A DNA stretch of 6,934 nucleotides, taken from Pseudomonadota bacterium (lineage in GTDB: Bacteria; Pseudomonadota; Alphaproteobacteria; Rhizobiales; Tepidamorphaceae). A program made the position numbers and the translations under genes. The stretch is taken from the NCBI GenBank assembly GCA_023435545.1, contig JAEYRQ010000119.1:1-6934 (forward strand), in the 5' to 3' direction. Below the pieces are notes generated by a model. It made no database searches, was not told the DNA's origin, and worked only from the letters and a program-made list of their open reading frames with translations. Of this stretch, positions 1-6,332 are shown piece after piece (positions within the stretch are counted from its first letter, which is position 1; each line of letters opens with the position of its first letter).

Positions 1-518
1 CGTGGGGTGCGATGCCGCCGCATGCGCGGGTGGCACGGGGGATCGTGCTGGTGCCGGAGGGGCGGCTGGTGTTTCCCGAACTGACGGTGCGCGAGAACCT
101 GGTGCTCGGCGCCGTGAACGCCAGGGCGCGGCCGCTGCGCGATCGCACCCTCGCGCAGGGTTTCGAGCTGTTCCCGCGCCTTGCCGAGCGCCGCGACCAG
201 GCCGGCGGCACCCTGTCGGGCGGCGAGCAGCAGATGCTCGCGCTCGGCCGCGGATTGATGGCGCAGCCCCGGGTGCTGCTGCTCGACGAGCCGACACTCG
301 GCCTCGCGCCCGCCATCGCCCGCCAGATCTTCCGTATCGTGCCGCAGCTGCGTGATCTCGGACTCACCATTCTGATCGCCGAGCAGGACCTGCGCCGCAC
401 GCTGAAGATCGCCGACCGGGCCTATGTCCTGGAGAACGGGATGGTCGCCGCCGAAGGTGCCGGCCGCGAGCTCGAGGAGGACCCCGCGGTACGCCGGGCC
501 TATCTGGGGCATGCCTAG
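1..518 (+). CDS. livF: Branched-chain amino-acid ABC transporter ATP-binding protein, LivF-like (5' partial)
   Basis: This is a cytoplasmic ATPase that powers import through a Liv-type (HAAT family) ABC permease, normally for branched-chain amino acids, though relatives also import amides, urea or aromatic acids. The reading frame is open from base 3 to the TAG at 516-518, giving 171 visible codons. LivF proteins are usually about 235 residues, so some 65 residues including Walker A lie upstream. Visible motifs are the LivF-typical GIVLVPEGRLVFPELTVREN segment, the ABC signature LSGGEQQ, Walker B LLLDEPTLGLAP with the D-loop, and the H-loop region ILIAEQD. LivF proteins typically carry EQN or a similar sequence there rather than the usual EH, so the missing switch histidine is normal for the family. 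LivFGHMK partners would be expected upstream. The gene reads in the same direction as the 2-oxoacid oxidoreductase operon, which hints at, but does not prove, a link between uptake and oxidation of amino-acid-derived or aromatic acids. The internal ATG at 12 is not the true start. Confidence 0.93.
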   Translation, partial: WGAMPPHARVARGIVLVPEGRLVFPELTVRENLVLGAVNARARPLRDRTLAQGFELFPRLAERRDQAGGTLSGGEQQMLALGRGLMAQPRVLLLDEPTLGLAPAIARQIFRIVPQLRDLGLTILIAEQDLRRTLKIADRAYVLENGMVAAEGAGRELEEDPAVRRAYLGHA

Positions 519-665
519 CGGCTCCGATTCCAAGACGTTCCGCTATCCCTCACCAGCGGGCTGCGCCACCATGAGTCTCGACCGCGCCGATTATCCTTTA
601 TTCGCGCGCCGGTTTTTGCCACCATGCAGCCGGGGAAACGCCAGACAAAGCCCAACGAGGCAAAT

Positions 666-2528
666 GTGTCGAGCCAAGACTCCGTCCTCAGAGTAGGAGG
701 GCGGGACCACCTGCCCGCAGCACCCTACGGCGGTGGCATGGAGCCCAGCAGGATCGACGACCCGGACTATTTCCACAGGGTCGTCGACTGCCAATGGGCC
801 TGTCCGGCCCACACGCCGGTTCCCGAATACATCCGGCTGATCGCGGCCGGCCGCCACACGGCCGCCTATCTCGTCAACTGGCGCTCCAACGTCTTTCCCG
901 GAATTCTCGGGCGGACCTGCGACCGCCCGTGCGAGCCGGCGTGCCGCCGGGGGCGGGTCGAGGCCGAGCCGGTGGCGATATGCCGGCTGAAGCGCGTGGC
1001 CGCCGACAACAAGGATGATGTCCGCGACGTCCTGCCCGTCGCCCCGGCTGCCGGCAACGGACGGCGGATCGCGCTGATCGGCGCCGGCCCGGCGTCGCTG
1101 ACGGTCGCCCGCGACCTCGCGCCGCTGGGCTACCGGATCGTCGTCTACGACGCGGAGGCGAAGGGGGGTGGGATGATCCGCAGCCAGATCCCCCGGTTCC
1201 GGCTGCCGGAGAGCGTCATCGACGAGGAGGTCGGCTACGTGGTCGGCATCGGCGGCATCGAGACCCGCTACAGCACGCGCGTCGACAGCCTGAAGGCGGT
1301 CCTGGCAGAGGGCTACGACGCGGTATTCGTAGGCACCGGCGCCCCGCGCGGCCGCGATCTCGACATCCCCGGCCGTCGCGAGGCTGGCGCCAATATCCAT
1401 ATCGGCATCGACTGGCTGTCCAACGTCTCGTTCGGCCATATCGGCTCGATCGGCCGTCGGGTCATAGTGCTCGGCGGCGGCAACACCGCTATGGACTGCT
1501 GCCGCACGGCGCGGCGCCTGGGCGGCGAGGCCGTCACGGTGGTGGTCCGCTCGGGCTTCGAGGAGATGAAGGCGAGCCCCTGGGAGAAGGAGGACGCACT
1601 GCACGAGGGCATCCCGATCCTCAATTACATGGTGCCTAAGCGCTTCACCCACGAGGCCGGCCGGCTGACCGGCATCGACTTCGAGACGGTGGAGGCCGTG
1701 TACGACGACAGTGGCCGCCGCCGGCTGGAGCCGACCGGTGCGCCGGACGTCCATATCCCCTGCGACGATGTGCTGGTGGCGATCGGCCAGGAGAATGCTT
1801 TCCCGTGGATCGAACGCGATCTCGGGCTCGAATTCGACCGCTGGGGCATGCCCAAGGTCGATCCGGCGACCTTCCAGTCAACTCTGCCCGGCGTGTTCTT
1901 CGGCGGCGATGCGGCGTTCGGGCCCAAGAACATCATCTGGGCGGTAGCCCACGGCCACGAGGCGGCGATCTCGATCGACCTGCATTGCCGCGGCGCCGAT
2001 CCCGGCGACAGGCCGCCGCCGCACGTCACCCTTGCCAGCCAGAAGATGGGCATTCACGAGTGGAGCTACGACAACGATATCTCGCTGGCCGAGCGCCAGA
2101 AGGTGCCGTGGCGGCCGCTGGAGGTGACGCTGAACAGCGTGGCGGCCGAGGTCGAGCTCGGCTTCGATGCCGGTCTCGCCTATGCCGAGACGCAGCGCTG
2201 CCTGAACTGCGACGTGCAGACTGTGTTCGCGGACGCGCTGTGCATCGAGTGCGACGCCTGCACCGACATCTGCCCGATGGACTGCATTACCTTCACCGTC
2301 AACGGCGACGAGGACGACCTGCGAGGCCGGCTCAACGCCCCCGCTGAGAACCGGACGCAGGCCCTCTACGTGTCGGGTGCGCTGAAAACCGGTCGTGTCA
2401 TGGTCAAGGACGAGGACGTCTGCCTGCATTGCGGCCTGTGTGCCGAGCGCTGTCCGACCGGAGCCTGGGACATGCAGAAGTTCCTGCTCGAGGTGAGCCA
2501 AGCGGGGCAGGCCCGATGCCACGCGTGA
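666..2528 (+). CDS. GltD-like FAD/NAD(P) oxidoreductase with C-terminal 2x[4Fe-4S] ferredoxin domain (electron-transfer subunit of 2-oxoacid oxidoreductase)
   Basis: The predicted 620-residue cytoplasmic iron-sulfur flavoprotein should move electrons between ferredoxin-type clusters, FAD and NAD(P)H. Numbering from GTG 666: an N-terminal Fe-S domain of the glutamate synthase small-subunit/dihydropyrimidine dehydrogenase type has cysteines at about 42, 46, 85, 89, 93 and 106 (WACPAHTPVPEYI; RTCDRPCEPAC). An FAD Rossmann motif LIGAGPASLTVARDL lies near 137-151, an NAD(P) motif VLGGGNTAMD near 268-277, and a second FAD-contact motif FFGGDAAFGPKNIIWAVAHG from about 412. A linker carrying CLNC (about 512-515) leads to two ferredoxin motifs, CIECDACTDICP (about 526-537) and CLHCGLCAERCP (about 586-597). 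The start is uncertain. GTG 666 has GAGG five bases upstream and the following residues look protein-like, but ATG 624 and ATG 738 are in frame, and ATG 738 would still keep every motif. The 3' end overlaps the alpha-subunit gene. Family knowledge: NADPH:acceptor flavoproteins of this type accompany KorAB in aromatic-degrading Azoarcus/Thauera. The role as third subunit here is inferred from operon position. Confidence 0.9.
   Translation: MSSQDSVLRVGGRDHLPAAPYGGGMEPSRIDDPDYFHRVVDCQWACPAHTPVPEYIRLIAAGRHTAAYLVNWRSNVFPGILGRTCDRPCEPACRRGRVEAEPVAICRLKRVAADNKDDVRDVLPVAPAAGNGRRIALIGAGPASLTVARDLAPLGYRIVVYDAEAKGGGMIRSQIPRFRLPESVIDEEVGYVVGIGGIETRYSTRVDSLKAVLAEGYDAVFVGTGAPRGRDLDIPGRREAGANIHIGIDWLSNVSFGHIGSIGRRVIVLGGGNTAMDCCRTARRLGGEAVTVVVRSGFEEMKASPWEKEDALHEGIPILNYMVPKRFTHEAGRLTGIDFETVEAVYDDSGRRRLEPTGAPDVHIPCDDVLVAIGQENAFPWIERDLGLEFDRWGMPKVDPATFQSTLPGVFFGGDAAFGPKNIIWAVAHGHEAAISIDLHCRGADPGDRPPPHVTLASQKMGIHEWSYDNDISLAERQKVPWRPLEVTLNSVAAEVELGFDAGLAYAETQRCLNCDVQTVFADALCIECDACTDICPMDCITFTVNGDEDDLRGRLNAPAENRTQALYVSGALKTGRVMVKDEDVCLHCGLCAERCPTGAWDMQKFLLEVSQAGQARCHA
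695..700 (+). promoter_or_regulatory. Strong Shine-Dalgarno-like AGGAGG near the flavoprotein 5' end
   Basis: A perfect AGGAGG lies at 695-700, but no ATG, GTG or TTG in the flavoprotein frame follows at normal spacing. The only in-frame near-start codon is CTG at 711 (10-base gap), and the next ATG is at 738, too far for direct use. It may be a chance part of the coding sequence behind GTG 666, or mark a rare CTG start. It is listed because it bears on the choice of start. Confidence 0.25.
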
Positions 2529-4429
2529 GCGATCCGGTCAACGACTTCGTCGTCAAGTTCGCCAACGTCAACGGCTCCGGATCGGCGAGCGCGAACCGCC
2601 TTTTCGCCCGCTCGATCATGCGCATGGGCGTACCGATCGCCTCGCGCAACATCTTCCCCTCCAACATCCAGGGCCTTCCGACCTGGTACGAGGTCCGGGT
2701 GTGCGAGGCAGGACACCTCGGCCGGCGCGGCGGCGTCGACCTGATGGTGGCGATGAACCCGCAGACCTGGGACAAGGACGTCGCCTCGATCGACGTCGGC
2801 GGCTATCTCTTCTACGACTCGACCCGGCCGCTGCCGCCCTCCAGGTTCCGGGATGATGTGACGGCGGTCGGCATGCCGCTCACCGAGATCTGCAACGCCC
2901 GCTACGACGACCCGCGTCAGCGTCTTCTATTCAAGAACATCATGTATGTCGGGGCGCTGTGCGCCCTGCTCGGCATCGAGGTGGAGGTGGTCGAACGCCT
3001 GATCGCGGAACAGTTCCGCGGCAAGGACAAGCTGATCGCGCCGAACGTCGAGGCCATGCGGACGGGCCACGATCATGCCGAGGCGAACCTCGCCGGTGCG
3101 GTCCGGCTTTCCGTGCGGCGCGCGGAGGCGGTCGGCGACCGCATCCTCCTCGAAGGTAACGATGCGGCCGGGCTCGGCTGCGTCTACGGCGGCGCGACGG
3201 TCGCGGCCTGGTATCCGATCACCCCGTCGACCTCGCTCGCGGAGGCGTTCGGCACCCATTGCCGGCGCTACCGTGTCGATCCCGAAACCGGTCAGCGCCG
3301 CTACGCGATCCTGCAGGCGGAGGACGAACTCGCTTCGATAGGCATGGTGATCGGCGCGGCCTGGAACGGCGCGCGCGCCTTCACAACGACCTCGGGACCC
3401 GGCATCTCGCTGATGCAGGAGTTCCTGGGTCTCGCCTATTTTGCCGAGGTTCCCGCCGTGATCTTCGATGTGCAGCGCGGCGGGCCGGCGACGGGCATGC
3501 CGACACGCACCCAGCAGTCGGACCTGACGATCTGCGCCTATGCCTCGCACGGCGATACCAAGCACGTGCTGCTGCTGCCGCAGGACCCCAAGGAGTGCTT
3601 CGAGTTCGCCGCGCTCGCCTTCGATCTCGCCGATCGCCTGCAGACGCCGGTCTTCGTGATGCTCGATCTCGACATCGGCATGAACGAATGGCTGTGCGAG
3701 CCGCTCTCCTGGGACGACACGCGCCGCTACGACCGCGGCAAGGTGATGGACGCCGAGGCGCTGGAGGCGGGCCGCGATTTCGGCCGCTATCTCGACATCG
3801 ACGGCGACGGCATCGCCTGGCGCACCTATCCGGGCACCCATCCGAGCCGCGGAGCCTTCTTCACGCGCGGATCCTCCAAGGACGCGCGGGCGCGCTACAG
3901 CGAGGAGGGGGCGGACTACGTCGAGAACATGCAGCGGCTGCTGCGCAAGTTCGAGACGGCGAAGTCGCTGGTGCCCGCCCCGATCGAGCATCCCGCACGG
4001 GAGCCGACGCGCTTCGGCGTCATCCTGTTCGGCTCCACTGCCCCGGCGATGGGCGAGGCGCTGGAGGCGCTGGAGACGGAGGGCATCCACCTGGACACGC
4101 TACGGATCCGCGCGTTCCCCTTCGCCGACAGCGTGACGCAGTTCGTGCTCGACCACGACTTCGTCTTCGTCATCGAGCAGAACCGCGACGGCCAGCTGCG
4201 CGCCCTGCTGATCAACGAGGCGGCGGCCGACCCGGCGCGGCTCATACCGATCCTGCACTATGACGGGACGCCGATCACCGCCCGGTTCATCATCGCCGCG
4301 GTGTCGCGGCAATGGCGGGCCCTGACCGGGACACCGCAGCGCGTGGAGGATGGACCGCCGGCGGCCGCGGCAACCCTGAACGGCCGGCGACACGAGAAGG
4401 GCGGCCGCCAGGCCGGCTTGCCGACATGA
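2516..4429 (+). CDS. korA: 2-oxoacid:acceptor oxidoreductase, gamma-alpha fusion subunit (KorA-like)
   Basis: The predicted 637-residue cytoplasmic subunit of a thiamine-diphosphate-dependent, CoA-acylating 2-oxoacid oxidoreductase (OFOR superfamily) should work with the beta subunit downstream. Residues about 10-195 form the gamma domain (FANVNGSGSASANRLF, then NIQGLPTWYEVRV and GGVDLMVAMN). Residues about 210-480 form the alpha pyrimidine-binding domain, with the hallmark YPITPSTSLAE at 233-243, TTSGPGISLMQEF from 291, and RGGPATGMPTRTQQSD at 321-336, which holds the conserved family arginine. Residues about 495-605 are the C-terminal transketolase-like domain (GVILFGSTAPAMGEALEAL; FVIEQNRDGQLRALL). 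The last 30 or so residues are a low-complexity Pro/Ala/Gly/Arg tail. ATG 2516 was chosen because GGGG/CAGG lies just upstream; it overlaps the flavoprotein by 13 nt. GTG 2525 would give a classic 4-nt GTGA overlap and is a real alternative. The gamma-alpha fusion and size match KorA proteins such as that of Mycobacterium. The symbol reflects the family; 2-oxoglutarate as substrate is not shown, and pyruvate, branched-chain or aryl 2-oxoacids remain possible. Confidence 0.92.
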   Translation: MPRVSDPVNDFVVKFANVNGSGSASANRLFARSIMRMGVPIASRNIFPSNIQGLPTWYEVRVCEAGHLGRRGGVDLMVAMNPQTWDKDVASIDVGGYLFYDSTRPLPPSRFRDDVTAVGMPLTEICNARYDDPRQRLLFKNIMYVGALCALLGIEVEVVERLIAEQFRGKDKLIAPNVEAMRTGHDHAEANLAGAVRLSVRRAEAVGDRILLEGNDAAGLGCVYGGATVAAWYPITPSTSLAEAFGTHCRRYRVDPETGQRRYAILQAEDELASIGMVIGAAWNGARAFTTTSGPGISLMQEFLGLAYFAEVPAVIFDVQRGGPATGMPTRTQQSDLTICAYASHGDTKHVLLLPQDPKECFEFAALAFDLADRLQTPVFVMLDLDIGMNEWLCEPLSWDDTRRYDRGKVMDAEALEAGRDFGRYLDIDGDGIAWRTYPGTHPSRGAFFTRGSSKDARARYSEEGADYVENMQRLLRKFETAKSLVPAPIEHPAREPTRFGVILFGSTAPAMGEALEALETEGIHLDTLRIRAFPFADSVTQFVLDHDFVFVIEQNRDGQLRALLINEAAADPARLIPILHYDGTPITARFIIAAVSRQWRALTGTPQRVEDGPPAAAATLNGRRHEKGGRQAGLPT

Positions 4430-5487
4430 CCTACATCACCAAGCCGAAGCTGCACCACCCCAAGCTGCCGACGAATGCCCTCGGCTACACGCGGCGCGAC
4501 TATGAGGGCTCGGTGTCGACGCTGTGCGCGGGCTGCGGCCACGACTCGATCTCGGCAGCGATCATCCAGGCCTGCTTCGAGCTCGACCTGCCGCCGCACC
4601 GGATCGCCAAGCTGTCGGGCATCGGCTGCTCGTCGAAGACGCCGACCTACTTCCTCGGCGCCAGCCACGGCTTCAACAGCGTCCACGGCCGCATGCCCTC
4701 GGTGCTGACGGGCGCCAACCTCGCCAACCGCGACCTGATCTATCTCGGCGTCTCCGGCGATGGCGACTCCGCCTCGATCGGCCTCGGCCAGTTCGCCCAC
4801 TGCATCCGCCGGGGCGTCAACATGGTCTATATCGTCGAGAACAACGGCGTCTATGGCCTGACCAAAGGCCAGTTCTCGGCGACCTCCGACACCGGGTCGA
4901 AGTCGAAGCGGGGGGTCGCCAACACGGATTCGCCGATCGACCTCGTGTCGATGGCGCTGCTGCTCGGGGCGAGCTTCGTGGCGCGCGGCTTCTCCGGCGA
5001 CAAGGCCCAGCTCGTGCCACTGATCAAGGCTGCGATCCACCATCGCGGCGCCGCCTTCATCGATTGCATCAGCCCCTGCGTCGCGTTCAACAATCATCCG
5101 GGCTCCACCAAGAGCTTCGACCATGTCCGCGAGCACAACCACTCGGTGAACCGTCTCGACGTGATCGAGGCTCGCGAGGAAATCACCACCGACTACGCGC
5201 CCGGAACCGCGACCGACGTAACCCAGCACGACGGGTCGGTGCTCAGACTGTTCAAGCTCGAAGACGCCTACGACCCCGGCGACCGCCTCGCCGCGCTGGC
5301 CTACCTGCAGAGCCGTCAGGCGGCCGGCGAAGTCGTGACCGGGCTGCTCTACGTCGACGGGCAGGCGGAGGATCTGCACGGCCGCCTCGGCACGGTCGAG
5401 ACACCCCTCAACCGGCTCGGCGAGGCAGAGCTCTGCCCCGGCGGCGCCGAGATCGACGCCATAAACGCCCGGCTGCGCGGGATCTAG
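4426..5487 (+). CDS. korB: 2-oxoacid:acceptor oxidoreductase beta subunit, TPP- and [4Fe-4S]-binding (KorB-like)
   Basis: The predicted 353-residue cytoplasmic catalytic subunit should hold thiamine diphosphate and one 4Fe-4S cluster, forming acyl-CoA, CO2 and reduced carrier together with the alpha subunit. The cluster-ligand motif LCAGCGHDS (Cys34, Cys37) is followed by GIGCSS (Cys68), and the fourth ligand is probably Cys218 in DCISPCVAFNN (Cys214 is nearby). The TPP/Mg motif is GVSGDGDSASIG (108-119), ending about 25 residues later in VENNGVYGLTKGQFS (137-151), typical of KOR/POR beta chains. The C-terminal part (about 245-353) is less conserved, with no motif I recognise. ATG 4426 overlaps the alpha stop codon as ATGA (4 nt), and AGG at 4410-4412 is a weak, distant ribosome site, so translational coupling is likely. 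The frame is open upstream of 4426, but that stretch only overlaps the alpha-subunit tail. The length fits KorB-type subunits. Substrate specificity cannot be read here; the symbol indicates family resemblance only. Confidence 0.93.
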   Translation: MTYITKPKLHHPKLPTNALGYTRRDYEGSVSTLCAGCGHDSISAAIIQACFELDLPPHRIAKLSGIGCSSKTPTYFLGASHGFNSVHGRMPSVLTGANLANRDLIYLGVSGDGDSASIGLGQFAHCIRRGVNMVYIVENNGVYGLTKGQFSATSDTGSKSKRGVANTDSPIDLVSMALLLGASFVARGFSGDKAQLVPLIKAAIHHRGAAFIDCISPCVAFNNHPGSTKSFDHVREHNHSVNRLDVIEAREEITTDYAPGTATDVTQHDGSVLRLFKLEDAYDPGDRLAALAYLQSRQAAGEVVTGLLYVDGQAEDLHGRLGTVETPLNRLGEAELCPGGAEIDAINARLRGI

Positions 5488-5640
5488 GGGGCGCGCTTCC
5501 AGCGCCAAGACATGTTCGCCTGCCGGAATCGAACGGTGACGCGCTCGCCGACTTAAGCTCAGACCTTGTCCGGTCGGCTTCGTCTGCATCGCATTGCAGG
5601 TGCCGGGACCGACGACGGCGAGCACAAACTGTATGTTGCG

Positions 5641-5656
5641 GTCGACCGGGGTCGAC
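5641..5656. repeat. 16-bp inverted repeat GTCGACC-GG-GGTCGAC
   Basis: Seven-base arms GTCGACC (5641-5647) and GGTCGAC (5650-5656) flank a 2-base centre. The geometry (7-2-7) equals that of the operator at 5837-5852, but the arm sequence differs. It lies about 250 bp upstream of the cupin gene. It could be a protein-binding site or chance in GC-rich DNA. Confidence 0.35.
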
Positions 5657-5785
5657 GAATGTTGACGGAGCGCCTGACGGCTGATCGGACTGCGCGATGC
5701 GGGCGGGAGGATCGTCAAGGAAGCCGCAAATTTCCTGGTCAGCTGGGCCTTCACCCGATGTGAGCCTCGCAGAAGGCATGGGGCT

Positions 5786-5795
5786 CCTCGCGAGG
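5786..5795. repeat. 10-bp perfect palindrome CCTCGCGAGG
   Basis: This self-complementary decamer lies just upstream of TTGACG (5803-5808) and 41 bp before the TetR-type operator. It may be a secondary regulator site or chance; there is no independent support. Confidence 0.2.
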
Positions 5796-5822
5796 GCGTG
5801 GATTGACGCGCCGCGATTCTGA

Positions 5823-5836
5823 TGCAATCCTGCAAT
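5823..5836. repeat. Tandem direct repeat TGCAAT-CC-TGCAAT abutting the operator
   Basis: TGCAAT occurs at 5823-5828 and again at 5831-5836, an 8-base period, ending one base before the operator starts at 5837. Its position suggests it belongs to the cupin promoter region, but no known motif is recognised. Confidence 0.3.
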
Positions 5837-5852
5837 TAGACCGACCGGTCTA
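5837..5852. promoter_or_regulatory. TetR/NemR-type operator upstream of the cupin gene
   Basis: The sequence TAGACCGACCGGTCTA is an inverted repeat with perfect 7-base arms, TAGACCG and CGGTCTA, around a central AC. From family knowledge, boxes with TAGACC/GGTCTA arms are bound by NemR-like TetR repressors. The downstream gene at 6396 encodes a NemR-like repressor, so it is the obvious candidate ligand. The site lies 53 bp before the cupin ATG. A possible -35 (TTGACG, 5803-5808) with a poor -10 near 5826-5831 would place transcription start inside the box, consistent with repression by occlusion. The promoter placement is weak inference; the palindrome itself is plain in the sequence. Confidence 0.75.
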
Positions 5853-5905
5853 TTAGATCTGAGGCGGCCCAGTCCGCCAGCAGACGGCAGAGAGGAACCA
5901 ACGTC

Positions 5906-6271
5906 ATGAACACAGCGATCGAAATCCGGCGCTTTGACAAGCCCGACGACTTGCTCGACATGAAGGAATGCGGCGGCATAGCCATCGTCAAGATGGGCAC
6001 TGGAGCCACCGGCATGCATGCGGTGTTCGAACCGGGCTGGACCTGGGAAAAGGACGAGCGGCCGCTTCTGGGGAATCCGGCCTCCTGTCCGATGCACCAC
6101 ACCGGCTATTGCATCTCGGGCACTCTTATCGTTCGAATGCTCGACACCGGGAAGAACACGAGGATTGCGGCCGGTGACTTTTTCGAGATCCCGGCGGGAC
6201 ACGACGCGTTCGTCGAGGGGGAGGACCGCGTGGAACTGATCCTGTTCGCACCGCCCGAGCACCAGCACTGA
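5906..6271 (+). CDS. Small single-domain cupin protein
   Basis: The predicted 121-residue protein has a single cupin barrel and no signal peptide or membrane segment, so it is probably cytoplasmic. The conserved core runs from about residue 38 to 115: FEPGWTWEKDERPLL, then cupin motif 1 as CPMHHTGYCISGTL (61-74), and cupin motif 2 as AGDFFEIPAGHDAFVEG (89-105). Candidate metal ligands are His64, His65 and His99. The usual HxH...E of motif 1 is not present; Cys61 and HH occupy that region, as in a subgroup of small cupins of unknown activity. Single-domain cupins may be isomerases, dioxygenases, lyases or non-catalytic ligand binders, so no reaction is assigned. ATG 5906 has AGAGGA at 5891-5896, a good ribosome site with a 9-base gap. 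A TetR-type operator lies just upstream and the repressor gene follows 124 bp downstream, which suggests induction by a small molecule or redox stress. Third-position GC is lower than in the oxidoreductase genes (about 80% in the first 60 codons). Confidence 0.88.
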   Translation: MNTAIEIRRFDKPDDLLDMKECGGIAIVKMGTGATGMHAVFEPGWTWEKDERPLLGNPASCPMHHTGYCISGTLIVRMLDTGKNTRIAAGDFFEIPAGHDAFVEGEDRVELILFAPPEHQH

Positions 6272-6305
6272 CCGCGCGCGGCCGGCTTCCCCGCAAACGA
6301 CATCC

Positions 6306-6332
6306 AGGGCCGTCCCAAGGTGTGACGGCCTT
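6306..6332. terminator. Stem-loop between cupin and tetR, possible weak terminator
   Basis: GGCCGTC (6308-6314) pairs with GACGGCC (6324-6330) around a 9-base loop. A further A-T pair (6306/6332) and a G-U wobble (6307/6331) can extend it to nine pairs. No T-run follows, so it is not a classical intrinsic terminator. It lies 35 bp after the cupin stop and could slow or end cupin transcription or stabilise its 3' end. Confidence 0.35.

Larger units (their letters stand above)
5488..5905 (+). other. Intergenic region of about 420 bp with palindromes, no supported gene
   Basis: No reading frame here shows a recognisable domain. The largest + strand ORF (5566-5763, 65 codons) has no good ribosome site and no family resemblance I can name. 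Long antisense frames cross the region, but they continue through the korB and cupin genes as GC-rich shadows. A small GGCGC/GCGCC hairpin sits right after the korB stop (5490-5506) without a T-run, so no convincing intrinsic terminator is visible. The 3' part holds the regulatory elements of the cupin gene: a palindrome at 5786-5795, a TTGACG at 5803-5808, a TGCAAT direct repeat at 5823-5836 and the operator at 5837-5852. Confidence 0.6.

Noticed and set aside
591..1754. 387-codon antisense open frame over the flavoprotein gene
   Set aside because: It is a GC-rich shadow: the + strand carries clear Fe-S, FAD and NAD(P) motifs, while the antisense translation is Ala/Arg/Asp/Val-rich with no domain pattern.
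2429..2515. Upstream ATG at 2429 as the alpha-subunit start
   Set aside because: It would overlap the ferredoxin-domain coding sequence of the flavoprotein by 100 bp and add residues unlike the gamma domain; ATG 2516 or GTG 2525 fits better.
2927..4090. 387-codon antisense open frame over the alpha-subunit gene
   Set aside because: The same kind of shadow; the + strand has the YPITPSTS and GPATGMPT motifs and the antisense product has no recognisable feature.
5490..5506. GGCGC/GCGCC hairpin right after the korB stop as a terminator
   Set aside because: It has only five base pairs and no following T-run; such short GC stems are frequent by chance in this composition.
5560..5586. Possible second NemR-type box (AGACC...GGTC near 5561-5575)
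   Set aside because: The spacing between half-sites is six bases instead of four and the outer bases do not match, so it is not a copy of the operator.
5566..5763. 65-codon + strand ORF in the gap
   Set aside because: It has no convincing ribosome site, no recognisable motif and Arg/Gly-rich composition typical of spurious frames. A relic or small protein cannot be excluded but is not supported.
4258..5835. 525-codon antisense open frame across korB and the intergenic gap
   Set aside because: Most of it opposes the well-supported beta-subunit gene. The part in the gap has no family pattern I recognise and no clear ribosome site.
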